Source: Pseudoclavibacter chungangensis (GTDB lineage: Bacteria > Actinomycetota > Actinomycetes > Actinomycetales > Microbacteriaceae). From it: a stretch of DNA of 64,000 nt. Shown piece by piece: positions 9,025-17,938 of the stretch. Within the stretch, counting starts at the first letter, position 1. The number at the start of each line of letters is the position of its first letter. The stretch is taken from positions 1,860,001-1,924,000 of the forward strand of contig NZ_JACCFV010000001.1 of assembly GCF_013410545.1 (NCBI RefSeq), written 5' to 3'. Position numbers and translations under genes: made by a program. The notes below the pieces were generated by a model. That model had not been told where the DNA came from, did no database searches, and saw only the letters and a program-made list of their open reading frames with translations.

Positions 9025-10442
9025 GTGCACACGCTGTCGTTGCTCGTCGCGGCCGCACCGATCGTCGTGATCCTCGCGATGCTGCTCCTCCGCGTCCCCT
9101 CGCTCTGGGCGGCCGTCGCGGGGCTCGTCGTGGCACTCGTCGGCGCCACGCTCCGCTTCCCGGTCGGCGCAGAGGTCGTCGCGGCGACGACGGCCGAGAT
9201 GGGGCCGACGCTGCTCGTCGTCGCGCTCATCCTGCTCGGTGGCGTCGCGATGGCCGAGACGATGGAACGCAGCGGTGCGCAGGAGCGGCTGTCGTCGTGG
9301 CTCGCATCGGCCGAGGCCGGTGGCGACCGCACGATCACCCTGCTGCTGCTCGTGTTCGGGCTCACACCGTTCATGGAGTCGGTGACGGGTTTCGGTCTCG
9401 GAGTGGTCGTCACCGCACCCCTGCTCATCAGGATGGGACTCACGCCCGTGAAGGCCGTCGTCGCGGGACTGCTCGGACTCGTGCTCGTGCCCTGGGGCTC
9501 GCTCGCACCGGGGACGCTCATCGCCGCGCAACTCGGCGACCAGGACTTCACCGCACTCGGCGTCTGGTCCGCGATCCTCACCCTGCCCGTGCTGCTCGTG
9601 AGCGCGATCGTCGTCGTCGCGGTCGTCGTCGGTCGGCCGCGGGCCGCGGTGCTCGGACTCGTCACGGCCGTCGTCGGCGTGGCATGGGGCACACTCGTGC
9701 TGTCGAACCGGTTCGTCGGCGTTCCGCTCTCGGGTGTCCTCGCGTCCGGATCGGTCATCGCCCTGCTCCTCGGCATCACCGCAATCGCGCGCGGCGGGCT
9801 GCCGAGGGTCGGACGGGACCTCGCACGCGCCCTCGTCCCCTACCTCGTGCTCGTGATCAGCATCCTCGCCGCGACCGCGATCACCGCGCTGACGAGCACG
9901 CGCGACACGCTCGGCTGGACGGCGAATCCCGCGCTCTGGCTGCTCATGGCGGCGGCCACCTCGTTCGCCGGGCTCGGCACGTCGCGGAGTGAGACGCTCG
10001 GCCTCCTGCGTCGCGTCGTGCGTCGCTGGGCACCCATCGCGGGCAACGCGGTCGCGTTCATGCTCGTCGGCATCGTCATGGCCGCAACCGGCATGGCGAC
10101 GGACCTCGCCGTGACCGAATCGCACATCGGGTCTGCGTTCGTCGCCCTGATCCCCCTCGTCGGTGCACTCGGCGGCTACGTCACGGGCTCGAGGCGGCGA
10201 TGTTCTCCGCCGCGACGGCCTCGGCCGCGAGCGGGCTCGGCGCGAACGCACTCGTCGCGGTCGCCGGCCAGAACGTCGCGGGGTCGTACGCGATGCTCGC
10301 CTCACCGCCACGTGTCGCGCTCGCGGTCGGCGTCGCCCTGCCGGCCGGTGAGCGCCTGCCCGCCTGGGCCCCGCGCGTGCTCCTCGGTGCGGTGCTCGTC
10401 GCGGTCGTCGTGCTGGGGGCGCTCGTCGCCCTGTTCGCGTGA
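9025..10442 (+). pseudogene. LctP (L-lactate permease) family transporter with apparent 1-nt deletion
   Basis: GTG 9025 is preceded by AGGAGGGAG. The protein has about 12 hydrophobic helices and LctP signatures: TPFMESVTGFGLGVVVTAP, PWGSLAPGTLIAAQLGD and, near the end, a GGYVTGS segment followed by an asparagine/glycine-rich loop. The frame breaks at about 10190 (GGCTC/GAGGCGG). One added base joins GGYVTGS to EAAMFSAATAS and leads to the stop at 10442, for 472 aa. Known members carry lactate or glycolate. Here the gene lies 77 nt behind a B6 kinase and before yggS, so another carboxylate or a B6-linked substrate is possible. This is the second break of the same kind in neighbouring genes. 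Confidence 0.75.
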
Positions 10443-10470
10443 CGGATGTGCGCGCGACGGGACAGTGCGA

Positions 10471-11271
10471 TCAGGCGCCGTCGGCGATACCCGCGGCGCC
10501 CGGCCAGTAGTCGCCGTCGGCGGTCGCGCGGGCGCCGAAGACGGCCTGGCCGACGCGCACGCACGTCGCCCCCTCCTCGACCGCCACCTCGTAGTCGCCG
10601 GACATGCCCATCGACAGTCCGCCGTCGCCGACGAGCTCCGGATCCGTGTCGCGGATGCGGTCGCGCAGATCCCGCAGTCGCGTGAAGCAGGCACGGACGG
10701 CCGGGACGTCGCGACTGAAGATCGCGAGCGTCATGAGCCCGCGCACCCTGAGCGCGGCGTAGTTCGGCAGCTCACGGAGGAACGCCTCGACCTCCTCGGG
10801 TGCCAGCCCGTACTTCTGCGGTTCGGCCGAGGTGTTGACCTGGACGTACACGTCGAGCGACCGGCCCGCAGCCTGCAAGCGGCGGTCGAGCGCCGCCGCG
10901 ACACGTGCGCTGTCGAGCGCCTGGAACTCGGCGGCGAAGGCGGCCACATCGCGCGCCTTGTTGGTCTGGAGATGGCCGATGACCGACCAGGCGACGCCGA
11001 GATCCGCGAGCTCCTCGGCCTTTCGCTTGGCTTCCTGCACCTTGTTCTCGCCGAGCTCGTGACACCCCGCGGCAACGGCGAGCCGGATGCGCTCCTCCGG
11101 CACCGTCTTGCTCACGGGCAGCAGGCGCACATCCGACGGATCGCGCCCCGCCCGAGCCGCCGCGGCCGCGATGTTCGCCCGCACCTGCCCCAGGTTGTGC
11201 TCGAACTCCGACACCGTCGTCGCCGTCGGGTAGTCCTGCACGGGGACCCCATCCGCAGATTGCTTTGACAT
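10471..11271 (-). CDS. yggS: YggS/PROSC family PLP homeostasis protein
   Basis: The 266-aa protein is a clear alanine-racemase-fold YggS homologue. It shows LLPVSKTVPEERI (PLP-binding Lys in the family VSKT motif), HELGENKVQEA, WSVIGHLQTNKA, VNTSAEPQKYGL and the phosphate-binding end LSMGMSGDYEVAV. YggS proteins bind PLP without a known reaction and buffer free PLP. I use ATG 11271, which has no Shine-Dalgarno and could be leaderless; GTG 11241 is an alternative. The start codon lies inside a palindromic 15-mer shared with the kinase-like gene's promoter. The gene is divergent from the MocR-type regulator. Confidence 0.93.
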   Translation of the reverse strand: MSKQSADGVPVQDYPTATTVSEFEHNLGQVRANIAAAAARAGRDPSDVRLLPVSKTVPEERIRLAVAAGCHELGENKVQEAKRKAEELADLGVAWSVIGHLQTNKARDVAAFAAEFQALDSARVAAALDRRLQAAGRSLDVYVQVNTSAEPQKYGLAPEEVEAFLRELPNYAALRVRGLMTLAIFSRDVPAVRACFTRLRDLRDRIRDTDPELVGDGGLSMGMSGDYEVAVEEGATCVRVGQAVFGARATADGDYWPGAAGIADGA

Positions 11272-11279
11272 AGGCCAAA
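11265..11279. promoter_or_regulatory. Candidate operator copy 2 (TTGRC-ATAG-GYCAW) between yggS and the MocR gene
   Basis: TTGACATAGGCCAAA overlaps the yggS start and lies 51 nt before the MocR-type regulator's ATG. It is a near-perfect inverted repeat (TTGAC / GCCAA with ATAG between; extended arms CTTTG and CAAAG) and matches 12 of 15 positions of the site at 8033-8047. The adjacent MocR-family protein is the natural candidate to bind it. Confidence 0.5.
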
Positions 11280-11330
11280 GTTTACCATTGCCGTGACAGC
11301 GCACCACGGTCGCCGACGAGAGGGCACGGA

Positions 11331-12725
11331 ATGGACGTCTCACCGGATCGCATCGCAGGCGACAGTGCCCAGGAGATCGCGGAGAGCGTGCGGGGGCTCA
11401 TCGACTCGGGCGAGCTCGCGCCCGGCGACGCACTCCCCCCGTACCGACGCCTCGCTGAGCACCTCGGCGTCAATCGGAACACGACGATCGCCGCGTACCG
11501 GCAGCTCGCCGTCGCGGGCGCGGTCGAGACGCGGGGACGCGGGGGCACGATCGTGCTCGGCCCGCACCTCGGCACCGAGGAGGGGTTCCTCCTCGGCACG
11601 ACCCTGCGGGACGTGGGCAGCGGGAACCCCGATGCGGCGCTCCTGCCGAACCCGGCGGACGTGTCGCTGCCGGCCGCGCCCCCGCGCCTCTATGGGGAGA
11701 CGCCGATCGATCCGGCGCTCGCGGCGTGGGCGACCGAGTGGATCCGTGCGGACCGAGCCCGGCCGTTCTCCCTCTCGGTGACGTCCGGTGCGGTCGACGC
11801 GGTCGAACGACTCCTCGCCGGCGCCCTCGCGGTCGGTGACGCGGTCGCACTCGAGGACCCCTGCTACCTCACGAGCATCAACACGACTCGCGTCGCGGGA
11901 TACCGGACGATTCCCGTGCCGGTGGATGCGGACGGCATGACCCCCGACGGCCTGCGTGCGGCACTCGAGCAGGGGGCGCGCGCGGTCGTCTGCACGCCGC
12001 GCGCCCACAATCCGACGGGCGTGAGCGTGAGCCCGGAGCGGGCCGCCGAACTCCGGGCCACGCTCGAGGGGTATCCGAACGTGCTCGTCGTCGAGGACGA
12101 CCACTTCTCGCTCCTGTCGACGTCGACCCCCGTGTCGATCGTTCCACCGGAGCACCGGCGATGGGCGCTCGTGCGCTCGGTGTCGAAGTTCCTCGGGCCC
12201 GACCTGCGCCTCGCGCTCGTCGCGACCGACGACGACACGGCGCGCAGGCTCGCGCTCCGGACGGGCTCGGGCGCGACCTGGGTGAGTCACCTCCTGCAGC
12301 GCACGGTGCACGCGCTCGTCAGCGATGCGTCGGTGCTCGCGCGCGTGCGGCAGGCTCGTGCGCACTATGCGAAGCGGAATCTCGCGTTCGTCGAACGACT
12401 GCGCCTCGTCGGCGTCCCGACCGCGAGTCGGGACGGGCTGAACGTCTGGGTCGACGTCGCGACCGACGCCACCGAGGTCGCCGACGGACTCGCCGATCGC
12501 GGCTGGCTCGTGCGCGAGGGCGGCATGTTCACGCTCGGCGACGAGGCATCGACACGTTTGCGCTTCACGGTGCACGACCTGACCGACGCCGAGCAGGAGA
12601 CGCTCGTCGAGGACCTGATCGCGGCGCGTGAGGCGGCCGCGAACGGTCTCTCGCCGAGCGCGGGCACCACACACCGATCACCGGACGTCCACGAGTCCGG
12701 TACACGAGGAGAGGATGCACCATGA
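11331..12725 (+). CDS. MocR-family transcriptional regulator (GntR HTH + fold-type I aminotransferase domain)
   Basis: This 464-aa fusion has an N-terminal GntR winged helix at about residues 10-75 (LPPYRRLAEHLGVNRNTTIAAY) and a C-terminal aminotransferase-like domain with HNPTGVSVS, VVEDDHFSLL and RSVSKFLGPDLRLAL, whose Lys is the expected PLP Schiff-base residue. Proteins of this class (GabR, PdxR, PtsJ) sense PLP or an amino-acid adduct and control B6 or GABA genes. GAGAGGG precedes the ATG. The stop overlaps gabT by 4 nt. The neighbouring kinase-like gene and yggS favour a PtsJ/PdxR-like role; the coupled aminotransferase favours GabR. Either is inference. Confidence 0.9.
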   Translation: MDVSPDRIAGDSAQEIAESVRGLIDSGELAPGDALPPYRRLAEHLGVNRNTTIAAYRQLAVAGAVETRGRGGTIVLGPHLGTEEGFLLGTTLRDVGSGNPDAALLPNPADVSLPAAPPRLYGETPIDPALAAWATEWIRADRARPFSLSVTSGAVDAVERLLAGALAVGDAVALEDPCYLTSINTTRVAGYRTIPVPVDADGMTPDGLRAALEQGARAVVCTPRAHNPTGVSVSPERAAELRATLEGYPNVLVVEDDHFSLLSTSTPVSIVPPEHRRWALVRSVSKFLGPDLRLALVATDDDTARRLALRTGSGATWVSHLLQRTVHALVSDASVLARVRQARAHYAKRNLAFVERLRLVGVPTASRDGLNVWVDVATDATEVADGLADRGWLVREGGMFTLGDEASTRLRFTVHDLTDAEQETLVEDLIAAREAAANGLSPSAGTTHRSPDVHESGTRGEDAP

Positions 12726-14059
12726 GCTCGACCATCACGACCGGGGCGGCACCGTCGGCCCCGCAGCTCGTCACTGAGATCCCCGGCCCGCGGAGCCGCG
12801 AGATCAATGCGCGTCGGACGGCGGCCGTTCCGCGCGGGGTGGGCGCCGTGCTGCCCGTGTACGTCGATCGCGCGGAGGGCCCGTGGGTCGTCGACGTGGA
12901 CGGGAACCGACTGCTCGACCTCGGTGCCGGGATCGGCGTGACGACGCTCGGGCACTCGCAGCCGACCGTCGTCGCAGCCGCGCAGGAACAGCTCGAACGC
13001 TTCGCCCATACGCTGTTCACGGTCACGCCGTACGAGAACTACGTCCGCCTCGCCGAACGGCTCGCGGCCCGTACGCCGGGGTCCCACGCGAAGAAGAGCT
13101 TCTTCGTGAACTCGGGCGCCGAGGCCGTCGAGAACGCCGTCAAGATCGCCCGCGCCCACACCGGCCGGTACGCGGTCGCATCGCTCGACCACGCGTTCCA
13201 CGGCCGCACGAACCTGACGATCGCGATGAACCACCGCGCGGCGCCGTACGGGACGGGCTTCGGTCCGTTCGCGCCGGGCATCCATCGCGTGCCGAACTCG
13301 TACCCGTTCCGCGACGGGCTCACGGGCGCGGAGGCCGCGGCCCGTACGATCGCCCACCTCGAGCAGCGCATCGGGGTCACGGACCTCGCGGCGATCGTCG
13401 CCGAGCCGATCCAGGGCGAGGGCGGATTCGTCGTCCCCGCGGACGGCTACCTGCCTGCACTGCAGGCGTGGGCGAGCGCGAACGGCGTCGTCTTCGTCGC
13501 GGACGAGATCCAGGCCGGTCTCGGCCGCACCGGCACGTGGTTCGCGAGCGAGCTGTTCGACCTCGTGCCCGATCTCGTGCTCACCGCGAAGGGCATCGCC
13601 GACGGACTCCCGCTCGCGGGGATCACGGGACGGGCGGAGATCATGGACGCCGCGCTCCCGGGCGGACTCGGCGGGACGTTCGGCGGCAATCCGGTGTCGA
13701 TCGCCGCCGCTCACGCCGTGTTCGACCTGCTCGAGACGGGTGCGCCGTTCGTCGAGGCGGCGCGCATCGAGCACGCGCTCACGACGGGGCTGCGCGCGCT
13801 CGCGGCGAGGCACGACGTCATCGGCGAGGTGCGCGGCCACGGCGCGATGATCGCGTTCGAGCTCACCGAACCGGGCACGACCGCGCCGCTCGCCGGACTC
13901 GCGAACGAGATCGCCGCGTTCGCCGCGCAGCGCGGGATCCTGCTCCTGACGGCGGGCAGCGACGGCAACGTGATCCGCTTCCTCCCCTCACTCGAGGTCA
14001 CGGACGAACAGATCGCGTTCACACTCGGCGTCGTCGACGACGCGCTCGCGGCACGCTGA
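12722..14059 (+). CDS. gabT: Class III aminotransferase, 4-aminobutyrate aminotransferase-like
   Basis: At 445 aa this is the usual GabT length. Motifs visible are LDLGAGIGVTTLGHSQP, FVNSGAEAVENAVKIAR, HGRTNLTIAMNH, AIVAEPIQGEGGF, VFVADEIQAGLGRTG and LTAKGIADGLPLAGI (catalytic Lys). It transfers the terminal amino group of GABA or a related omega-amino acid to 2-oxoglutarate with PLP. Translation is coupled to the MocR regulator by an ATGA overlap. No succinate-semialdehyde dehydrogenase gene (gabD) is nearby, so the true amino donor is uncertain. A hairpin terminator follows. Confidence 0.88.
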   Translation: MSSTITTGAAPSAPQLVTEIPGPRSREINARRTAAVPRGVGAVLPVYVDRAEGPWVVDVDGNRLLDLGAGIGVTTLGHSQPTVVAAAQEQLERFAHTLFTVTPYENYVRLAERLAARTPGSHAKKSFFVNSGAEAVENAVKIARAHTGRYAVASLDHAFHGRTNLTIAMNHRAAPYGTGFGPFAPGIHRVPNSYPFRDGLTGAEAAARTIAHLEQRIGVTDLAAIVAEPIQGEGGFVVPADGYLPALQAWASANGVVFVADEIQAGLGRTGTWFASELFDLVPDLVLTAKGIADGLPLAGITGRAEIMDAALPGGLGGTFGGNPVSIAAAHAVFDLLETGAPFVEAARIEHALTTGLRALAARHDVIGEVRGHGAMIAFELTEPGTTAPLAGLANEIAAFAAQRGILLLTAGSDGNVIRFLPSLEVTDEQIAFTLGVVDDALAAR

Positions 14060-14067
14060 TCGCACGC

Positions 14068-14100
14068 GAGCGGCCCGTGACCGGCGGTCGCGGGCCGCTC
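14068..14100 (+). terminator. Hairpin after gabT
   Basis: GAGCGGCCCG (14068-14077) pairs with CGGGCCGCTC (14091-14100) around a 13-nt loop, directly after the gabT stop and before the convergent genes. There is no T run, so function in either direction is inferred from position. Confidence 0.6.
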
Positions 14101-14134
14101 GGGCGGTCGCACACATCGCGGGTGACCACGCCGC

Positions 14135-14284
14135 TCAGGGCAGCATCGCTCGCAGGTGCTCGACGAACGGCGCGAGGCGCTGCGCGAGGAAGGTGCCGAG
14201 TTCGTCCGGCTCGTCGTCGCTGCAGGCCCCCGCCTCCGCGCTCCGCGTCGCGACCGCGAGCAGGGCGTGCGCGACCGTGTCCAT
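14135..14284 (-). CDS. Small hypothetical protein (49 aa)
   Basis: A short reading frame begins at ATG 14284 (MDTVAHALLAVATRSAEAG) and ends VEHLRAMLP, 44 nt behind the DUF1992 gene on the same strand. Codon bias at third positions is high-GC like its neighbours, and the helix-like composition is plausible for a real small protein. The ribosome-binding site is weak, and no family is recognised. The same frame is open further upstream over the DUF1992 gene, so the start is uncertain. Confidence 0.35.
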   Translation of the reverse strand: MDTVAHALLAVATRSAEAGACSDDEPDELGTFLAQRLAPFVEHLRAMLP

Positions 14285-14328
14285 GAGCTCGCGCTCGGCC
14301 GTGACGCCGCCTCGTGTCGGGTGCGAGA

Positions 14329-14877
14329 TCAGGTCTCCGGCGCGTCCGTGGCTCGTCGCCGGGCGCGGAATCGCGGCCAACGGCGACGACGTTCGGTCGC
14401 CCGTGCGGCCTCGTCCGCCCGACGCCGTGCTTCCTCGGCGCGAGCGGCCCGTCGTTCGGCCCATGCCGCGACGGTCGCCTCGGTGTCGCGCGGCATGGTG
14501 ACGAGCGGCGGCCCGGCTGGTGGTTGGAAGCGCGCCCGGACGACGCGGGTGTTGAACTCCGCGATCTCGTGGCGGACGGCCTTCTCGTTCGTGAGCGTAT
14601 CGAGCCGCTCGTCGAGGGCCGCGTCGTCCCGGCGGAGCTCGATCGAGGGTGGCAGCATGGCGAGTTGCTCGCGCTTGACGAGGCCCTTGAGCCACCAGTC
14701 GGGATCGAGGTGGTCGTCGAGGTCGAGGGGCTTGCCCGCGCCCGGCAGGTCGTCGAACGCCCCGCGCTCGATCGCCGCACGGATCTGGCGGTCGGCGATG
14801 AGCGCGACGGCGAGGTCGACATCACACGGGAAGGCAGCGGGGTCGACGAACCCACTGGACGATTCGTGCTCGGTCAT
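14329..14877 (-). CDS. DUF1992 (DnaJ-homologue-C28-like) protein
   Basis: The N-terminal half of this 182-aa protein matches DUF1992: ADRQIRAAIERGAFDDLPG, then GKPLDLDDHLDPDWWLKGLVKR and the downstream PPSIELRRD. The family is widespread, short and of unknown molecular function; it was named for a vertebrate J-protein relative but has no J domain here. The C-terminal third is an Ala/Arg-rich helical tail (AERRAARAEEARRRADEAAR), probably coiled-coil and nucleic-acid or membrane adjacent. AGGA lies 7 nt before ATG 14877. It appears monocistronic or paired with the small gene downstream. Confidence 0.85.
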   Translation of the reverse strand: MTEHESSSGFVDPAAFPCDVDLAVALIADRQIRAAIERGAFDDLPGAGKPLDLDDHLDPDWWLKGLVKREQLAMLPPSIELRRDDAALDERLDTLTNEKAVRHEIAEFNTRVVRARFQPPAGPPLVTMPRDTEATVAAWAERRAARAEEARRRADEAARATERRRRWPRFRARRRATDAPET

Positions 14878-14968
14878 GGCCGTTCCTGGTCGCGGTTGCG
14901 TGTGTCCAGTGTATTGCGGGACCCCGCGCACCCGCCCGGAGTCCGCGGTGGACGTCCGATGCCGTGCG

Positions 14969-16039
14969 CTACGCGGTGCGCCCACCGCTGCTGCGCCGAA
15001 CGACGAGTTCCGTCGGCAGGATGCGGTGTTCGCCGGGTAGCGGAGGTGACCCCTCGGCGCGCGCCTCCGCCCGCCGAACCACCATCTCGACGGCAGCCGA
15101 TGCGAGCTGCGCGGGGTCCTGCGCCAGGCTCGTGAGTTGCAGGTACGGCAGCTCGGCCTGCTCGGAATCGTCGAAGCCGACGACCGCGAGGTCTTCGGGG
15201 ACTCGCTTCCCGAGGAGGCGCGCCTGAGCGACGATGCCCTGGGCGCTTCGATCGTTGAAGGCGATGACCGCGGTCGCGTCGGGGTGGCTTCGCAGTGCCG
15301 CCTCGATACCGCGCGCGCCGTCGGCCTCCGAGGCGCCGCCCGGGAGGACGGCGACCTCGTCGTCCAGCCCCTCCTCCGACGCACAGCGGAGGAACGTCGC
15401 TCGCCTCGTCGCGTCCCCCGAGACGCCCGGAGCGCCGAGGTAGAGGATGCGCGTGTGCCCGCCCGCACGCAGGTGCCTGACGGCGAGCTCCGTGCCTCGA
15501 GCGTCGTCCATCGAGACGCTGTCGAACCACGTGGAGCCGTACTGACTGGCCACAGTGACGACGGCCACCTCGCCCGCGATGCGGTCGACGGCGTCCTGCG
15601 GCAGCGTCGCGCCGAGCAGCACGAGGCCCTCCACCCGCTCCCCGAGGAGCGCATCGATCGCGTCCGCCTCGCCACGATGTCTCGTCACGGCCGCGAGCGA
15701 CACGTTGTAGCCCGCCCCGCGGGCGGCGAGCTGCAACTCGTCGATGAGCTCACCGTGGAACGGCTGAGCCGCGTGGAAGACGATGCCGATGAGGAGCGAG
15801 CGGCCCTGCCGGAGCATCCGGGCTCGCTCGTCCCGTCGGTAGCCGAGGCGAGCGGCTGCCTGGAGCACGCGCGCCCGCGTCTCTGCTCCCGCGCCCGGCG
15901 CCTCCCGCATGACGATCGAGACGAGTGGCTGCGAGACCCCGGCCGCTTCGGCGACGTCGCGCATCGTGACGCGTTTGCCGTTCCCCGGTCTCGCGGGGCC
16001 GGGGGCATCGTGTGCGTCTCGTGCGTCGGCGTCGCTCAT
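14969..16039 (-). CDS. LacI-family transcriptional regulator
   Basis: The 356-aa protein has a LacI HTH at residues 24-45 (VTMRDVAEAAGVSQPLVSIV) with the hinge region (RVLQAAARLGYRRDERARML), then a periplasmic-binding-protein-like sensor domain (IGIVFHAAQPFHGELIDEL, VDRIAGEVAVVTVASQY, DATAVIAFNDRSAQGI, DLAVVGFDDSEQAELPYL). It is third in an operon with an inositol-dehydrogenase-like and a hydroxypyruvate-isomerase-like gene, with 4-nt overlaps throughout. Two palindromes with TACGTA cores in the promoter region at 17939-17976 are its likely operators. A polyol or sugar is the expected effector. Confidence 0.92.
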   Translation of the reverse strand: MSDADARDAHDAPGPARPGNGKRVTMRDVAEAAGVSQPLVSIVMREAPGAGAETRARVLQAAARLGYRRDERARMLRQGRSLLIGIVFHAAQPFHGELIDELQLAARGAGYNVSLAAVTRHRGEADAIDALLGERVEGLVLLGATLPQDAVDRIAGEVAVVTVASQYGSTWFDSVSMDDARGTELAVRHLRAGGHTRILYLGAPGVSGDATRRATFLRCASEEGLDDEVAVLPGGASEADGARGIEAALRSHPDATAVIAFNDRSAQGIVAQARLLGKRVPEDLAVVGFDDSEQAELPYLQLTSLAQDPAQLASAAVEMVVRRAEARAEGSPPLPGEHRILPTELVVRRSSGGRTA

Positions 16040-16860
16040 GCTCCGATGCTAAAGGCCTCCCGGAAGCGGCGGAGCGCGAGGTCGGCATCATCGGCGGCAT
16101 AGGCCTCCATCGCGACGACTCCCCGGTAACCGAGCTCGTCGAGCGCGCGAGCGACCCGCGGGTAGTGGATCTCCCCCGTGCCCGGTTCGCAGCGGCCGGG
16201 GACGTCCGCCACCTGGACCTCGCCGATGTACGGAAACGCCCGGCCGCACAGGTCGACCAGGTCACCCTCGCCGATCTGCGCGTGGTAGAGGTCGAGGTTC
16301 AGGCGAAGATGCGGGCTGTCGACCGCCGCGACCAGGGCAATCGTGTCGCTCGCCCGATTGAACGGCACGCCGGGGTGGTCGACGGCGTGGTTGAGGTTCT
16401 CCAACGTGAAGACCTTGTCGTACTCCGTACCGAGCGCGGCGAGCCGCTCGAGCGTGCGCAGCGCCGCGAGCCAGTCGGCCGGGGTCGGGTTCGGGGTCGG
16501 CCGCACGGGGAGGCCGTTGTCGTCGAGGCCCGTTCCGTGGATCACGAGGCGCGGCACGTCGAGCACCTGCGCGGCGTCGAGCGACTCGCGTGCGGTGGCG
16601 ACGATCTCGTCGGCACCGTCCGGATCGATGAGCTCGCCGCGGATGTATCCCGACATCGAGCCGAACGTCGCGCCCGTCGCGGCGAGCGCGTCGAGGTCCT
16701 TCTCCCACCAGCGCCAGATCTCCACCTCGAAGCCGACGTCGTCGATGCGGCGGACGCGCTCCGTGAACGGCAGATCGAGGGAGAGCATCTCGGCGCACGC
16801 CGCGAGCACGAACGGAGACTGTTCGGCGGGCGACCCGGTGCCCTTCCCGGCGCCGCTCAT
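16036..16860 (-). CDS. Sugar phosphate isomerase/epimerase, hydroxypyruvate-isomerase-like TIM barrel
   Basis: This is an AP-endonuclease-2-like TIM barrel of 274 aa. Metal-site strands are visible: FTLENLNHAVDHPGVPF (Glu), LNLDLYHAQIGEGDL (Asp/His), EVQVADVPGRCEPGTGEIHY and VVAMEAY (final Glu). The HAQIGEGDL and DVPGRCEPGTGE segments are characteristic of hydroxypyruvate isomerase (Hyi) relatives. Hyi converts hydroxypyruvate to tartronate semialdehyde, but relatives act on keto-inositols and other keto-polyols. With an inositol-dehydrogenase-like neighbour, a keto-polyol substrate is equally plausible. ATGA overlaps link it to the genes on both sides. Confidence 0.8.
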   Translation of the reverse strand: MSGAGKGTGSPAEQSPFVLAACAEMLSLDLPFTERVRRIDDVGFEVEIWRWWEKDLDALAATGATFGSMSGYIRGELIDPDGADEIVATARESLDAAQVLDVPRLVIHGTGLDDNGLPVRPTPNPTPADWLAALRTLERLAALGTEYDKVFTLENLNHAVDHPGVPFNRASDTIALVAAVDSPHLRLNLDLYHAQIGEGDLVDLCGRAFPYIGEVQVADVPGRCEPGTGEIHYPRVARALDELGYRGVVAMEAYAADDADLALRRFREAFSIGA

Positions 16861-17870
16861 CGGACAACCTCGACGGGCTCGCCGCTCGTGACCGACTCGA
16901 TGCAGGCGAGCGCGATGACCATCGCTTCGAGGGCCGCTTCCGTGCCGGGTCGCGCGCTCTCGTCACCCGCGACCGCGTCGACGAACGTTTGCAGCTCGGC
17001 CGTGTAGGCGGCGCGCATGAGCTGCGTGTCGGCGCGCACCGTATCGAACGCCGCGCCCGACGTGCCGTAGAGACGGAGGCTCGACGCGGCGAGCTCCCCG
17101 GCCGTCGCCATCCCCGCACTGCCGAAGACCTCGGCTCGGGCGTCGTAGCCGTAGGCGGCCGAGAAGTTCGCCTCCGCCGTCGCGATCGCGCCGTTGTCGT
17201 ATCGGATCGTCACGACCGCGGTGTCGAGCAGGCCGGTGTCCTTGAAGTCCGGGGCGACGAGCGCGTCCGCGACCGCGTACACCGAGGTCGCACGGGCACC
17301 CGGATTGAAGAAGTTCAGGGTGTCGAAGTCATGGATGAGCGTCTCGAGGAAGATCGTGAACGGCCGGACCGCGGCGGGGTCGGCGAGCCCGGGGTCACGG
17401 GTCACCGAGCGGAGCAACTGCGGCGTTCCGAGCCGTCCGGCGTCGAGGGCCGCGCGGAGTTCGGGGAATCCGTTCGCGTATCGGCGGTTGAATCCGACCT
17501 GGAAGATCACACCGTGCCGCTCGACGGCCGCCTCGACGCGGCGCAGCTCCTCGAGCGAGACGCCGGTCGGCTTCTCGCAGAAAACAGCCTTTCCGGCCGC
17601 CGCGGCCTGTTCGACCAGCGTGGTGTGGAACCGGGCGGGTGCCGTGATGACGACCGCATCGAGGTCCGGGCGCGCGAGGAGTTCGGCGACGTCGGTGTAC
17701 GAGTGCTCGACGCCGAGCGATTCGGCGAGCGTCGCCGCCGCCCCGTCGACGGGGTCGGCGACGGCGACGAGCTCGGCGTTCGGCAGGTCGCGGGCGATGA
17801 TCGCGGCGTGGTTGCTTCCGATGCGCCCGGCGCCGATGAGCGCGAGGCGGATGAGCGGGGACGTGGACAT
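16857..17870 (-). CDS. Gfo/Idh/MocA oxidoreductase, inositol 2-dehydrogenase-like
   Basis: The 337-aa protein starts with a Rossmann fold (LALIGAGRIGSNHAAII) and continues with the Gfo/Idh/MocA signatures AVFCEKPTGVS (catalytic Lys of EKP), QVGFNRRYANGF and ETLIHDFDTLNFF (His-Asp of the active site). These are typical of myo-inositol 2-dehydrogenase IdhA/IolG enzymes that oxidise inositol to scyllo-inosose with NAD. It is the first gene of a LacI-regulated operon divergent from a sugar porter. It differs from the IolG in the operon at 60.9 kb, so it may act on another inositol isomer or sugar. AGGAG lies 6 nt before the start. Confidence 0.88.
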   Translation of the reverse strand: MSTSPLIRLALIGAGRIGSNHAAIIARDLPNAELVAVADPVDGAAATLAESLGVEHSYTDVAELLARPDLDAVVITAPARFHTTLVEQAAAAGKAVFCEKPTGVSLEELRRVEAAVERHGVIFQVGFNRRYANGFPELRAALDAGRLGTPQLLRSVTRDPGLADPAAVRPFTIFLETLIHDFDTLNFFNPGARATSVYAVADALVAPDFKDTGLLDTAVVTIRYDNGAIATAEANFSAAYGYDARAEVFGSAGMATAGELAASSLRLYGTSGAAFDTVRADTQLMRAAYTAELQTFVDAVAGDESARPGTEAALEAMVIALACIESVTSGEPVEVVR

Positions 17871-17938
17871 GGTGCATCTCCTGGGGACGGCGGTGCCGAC
17901 ACGACACCGTGCTGCTGGGTGTGCCCAGCACCACGAGA

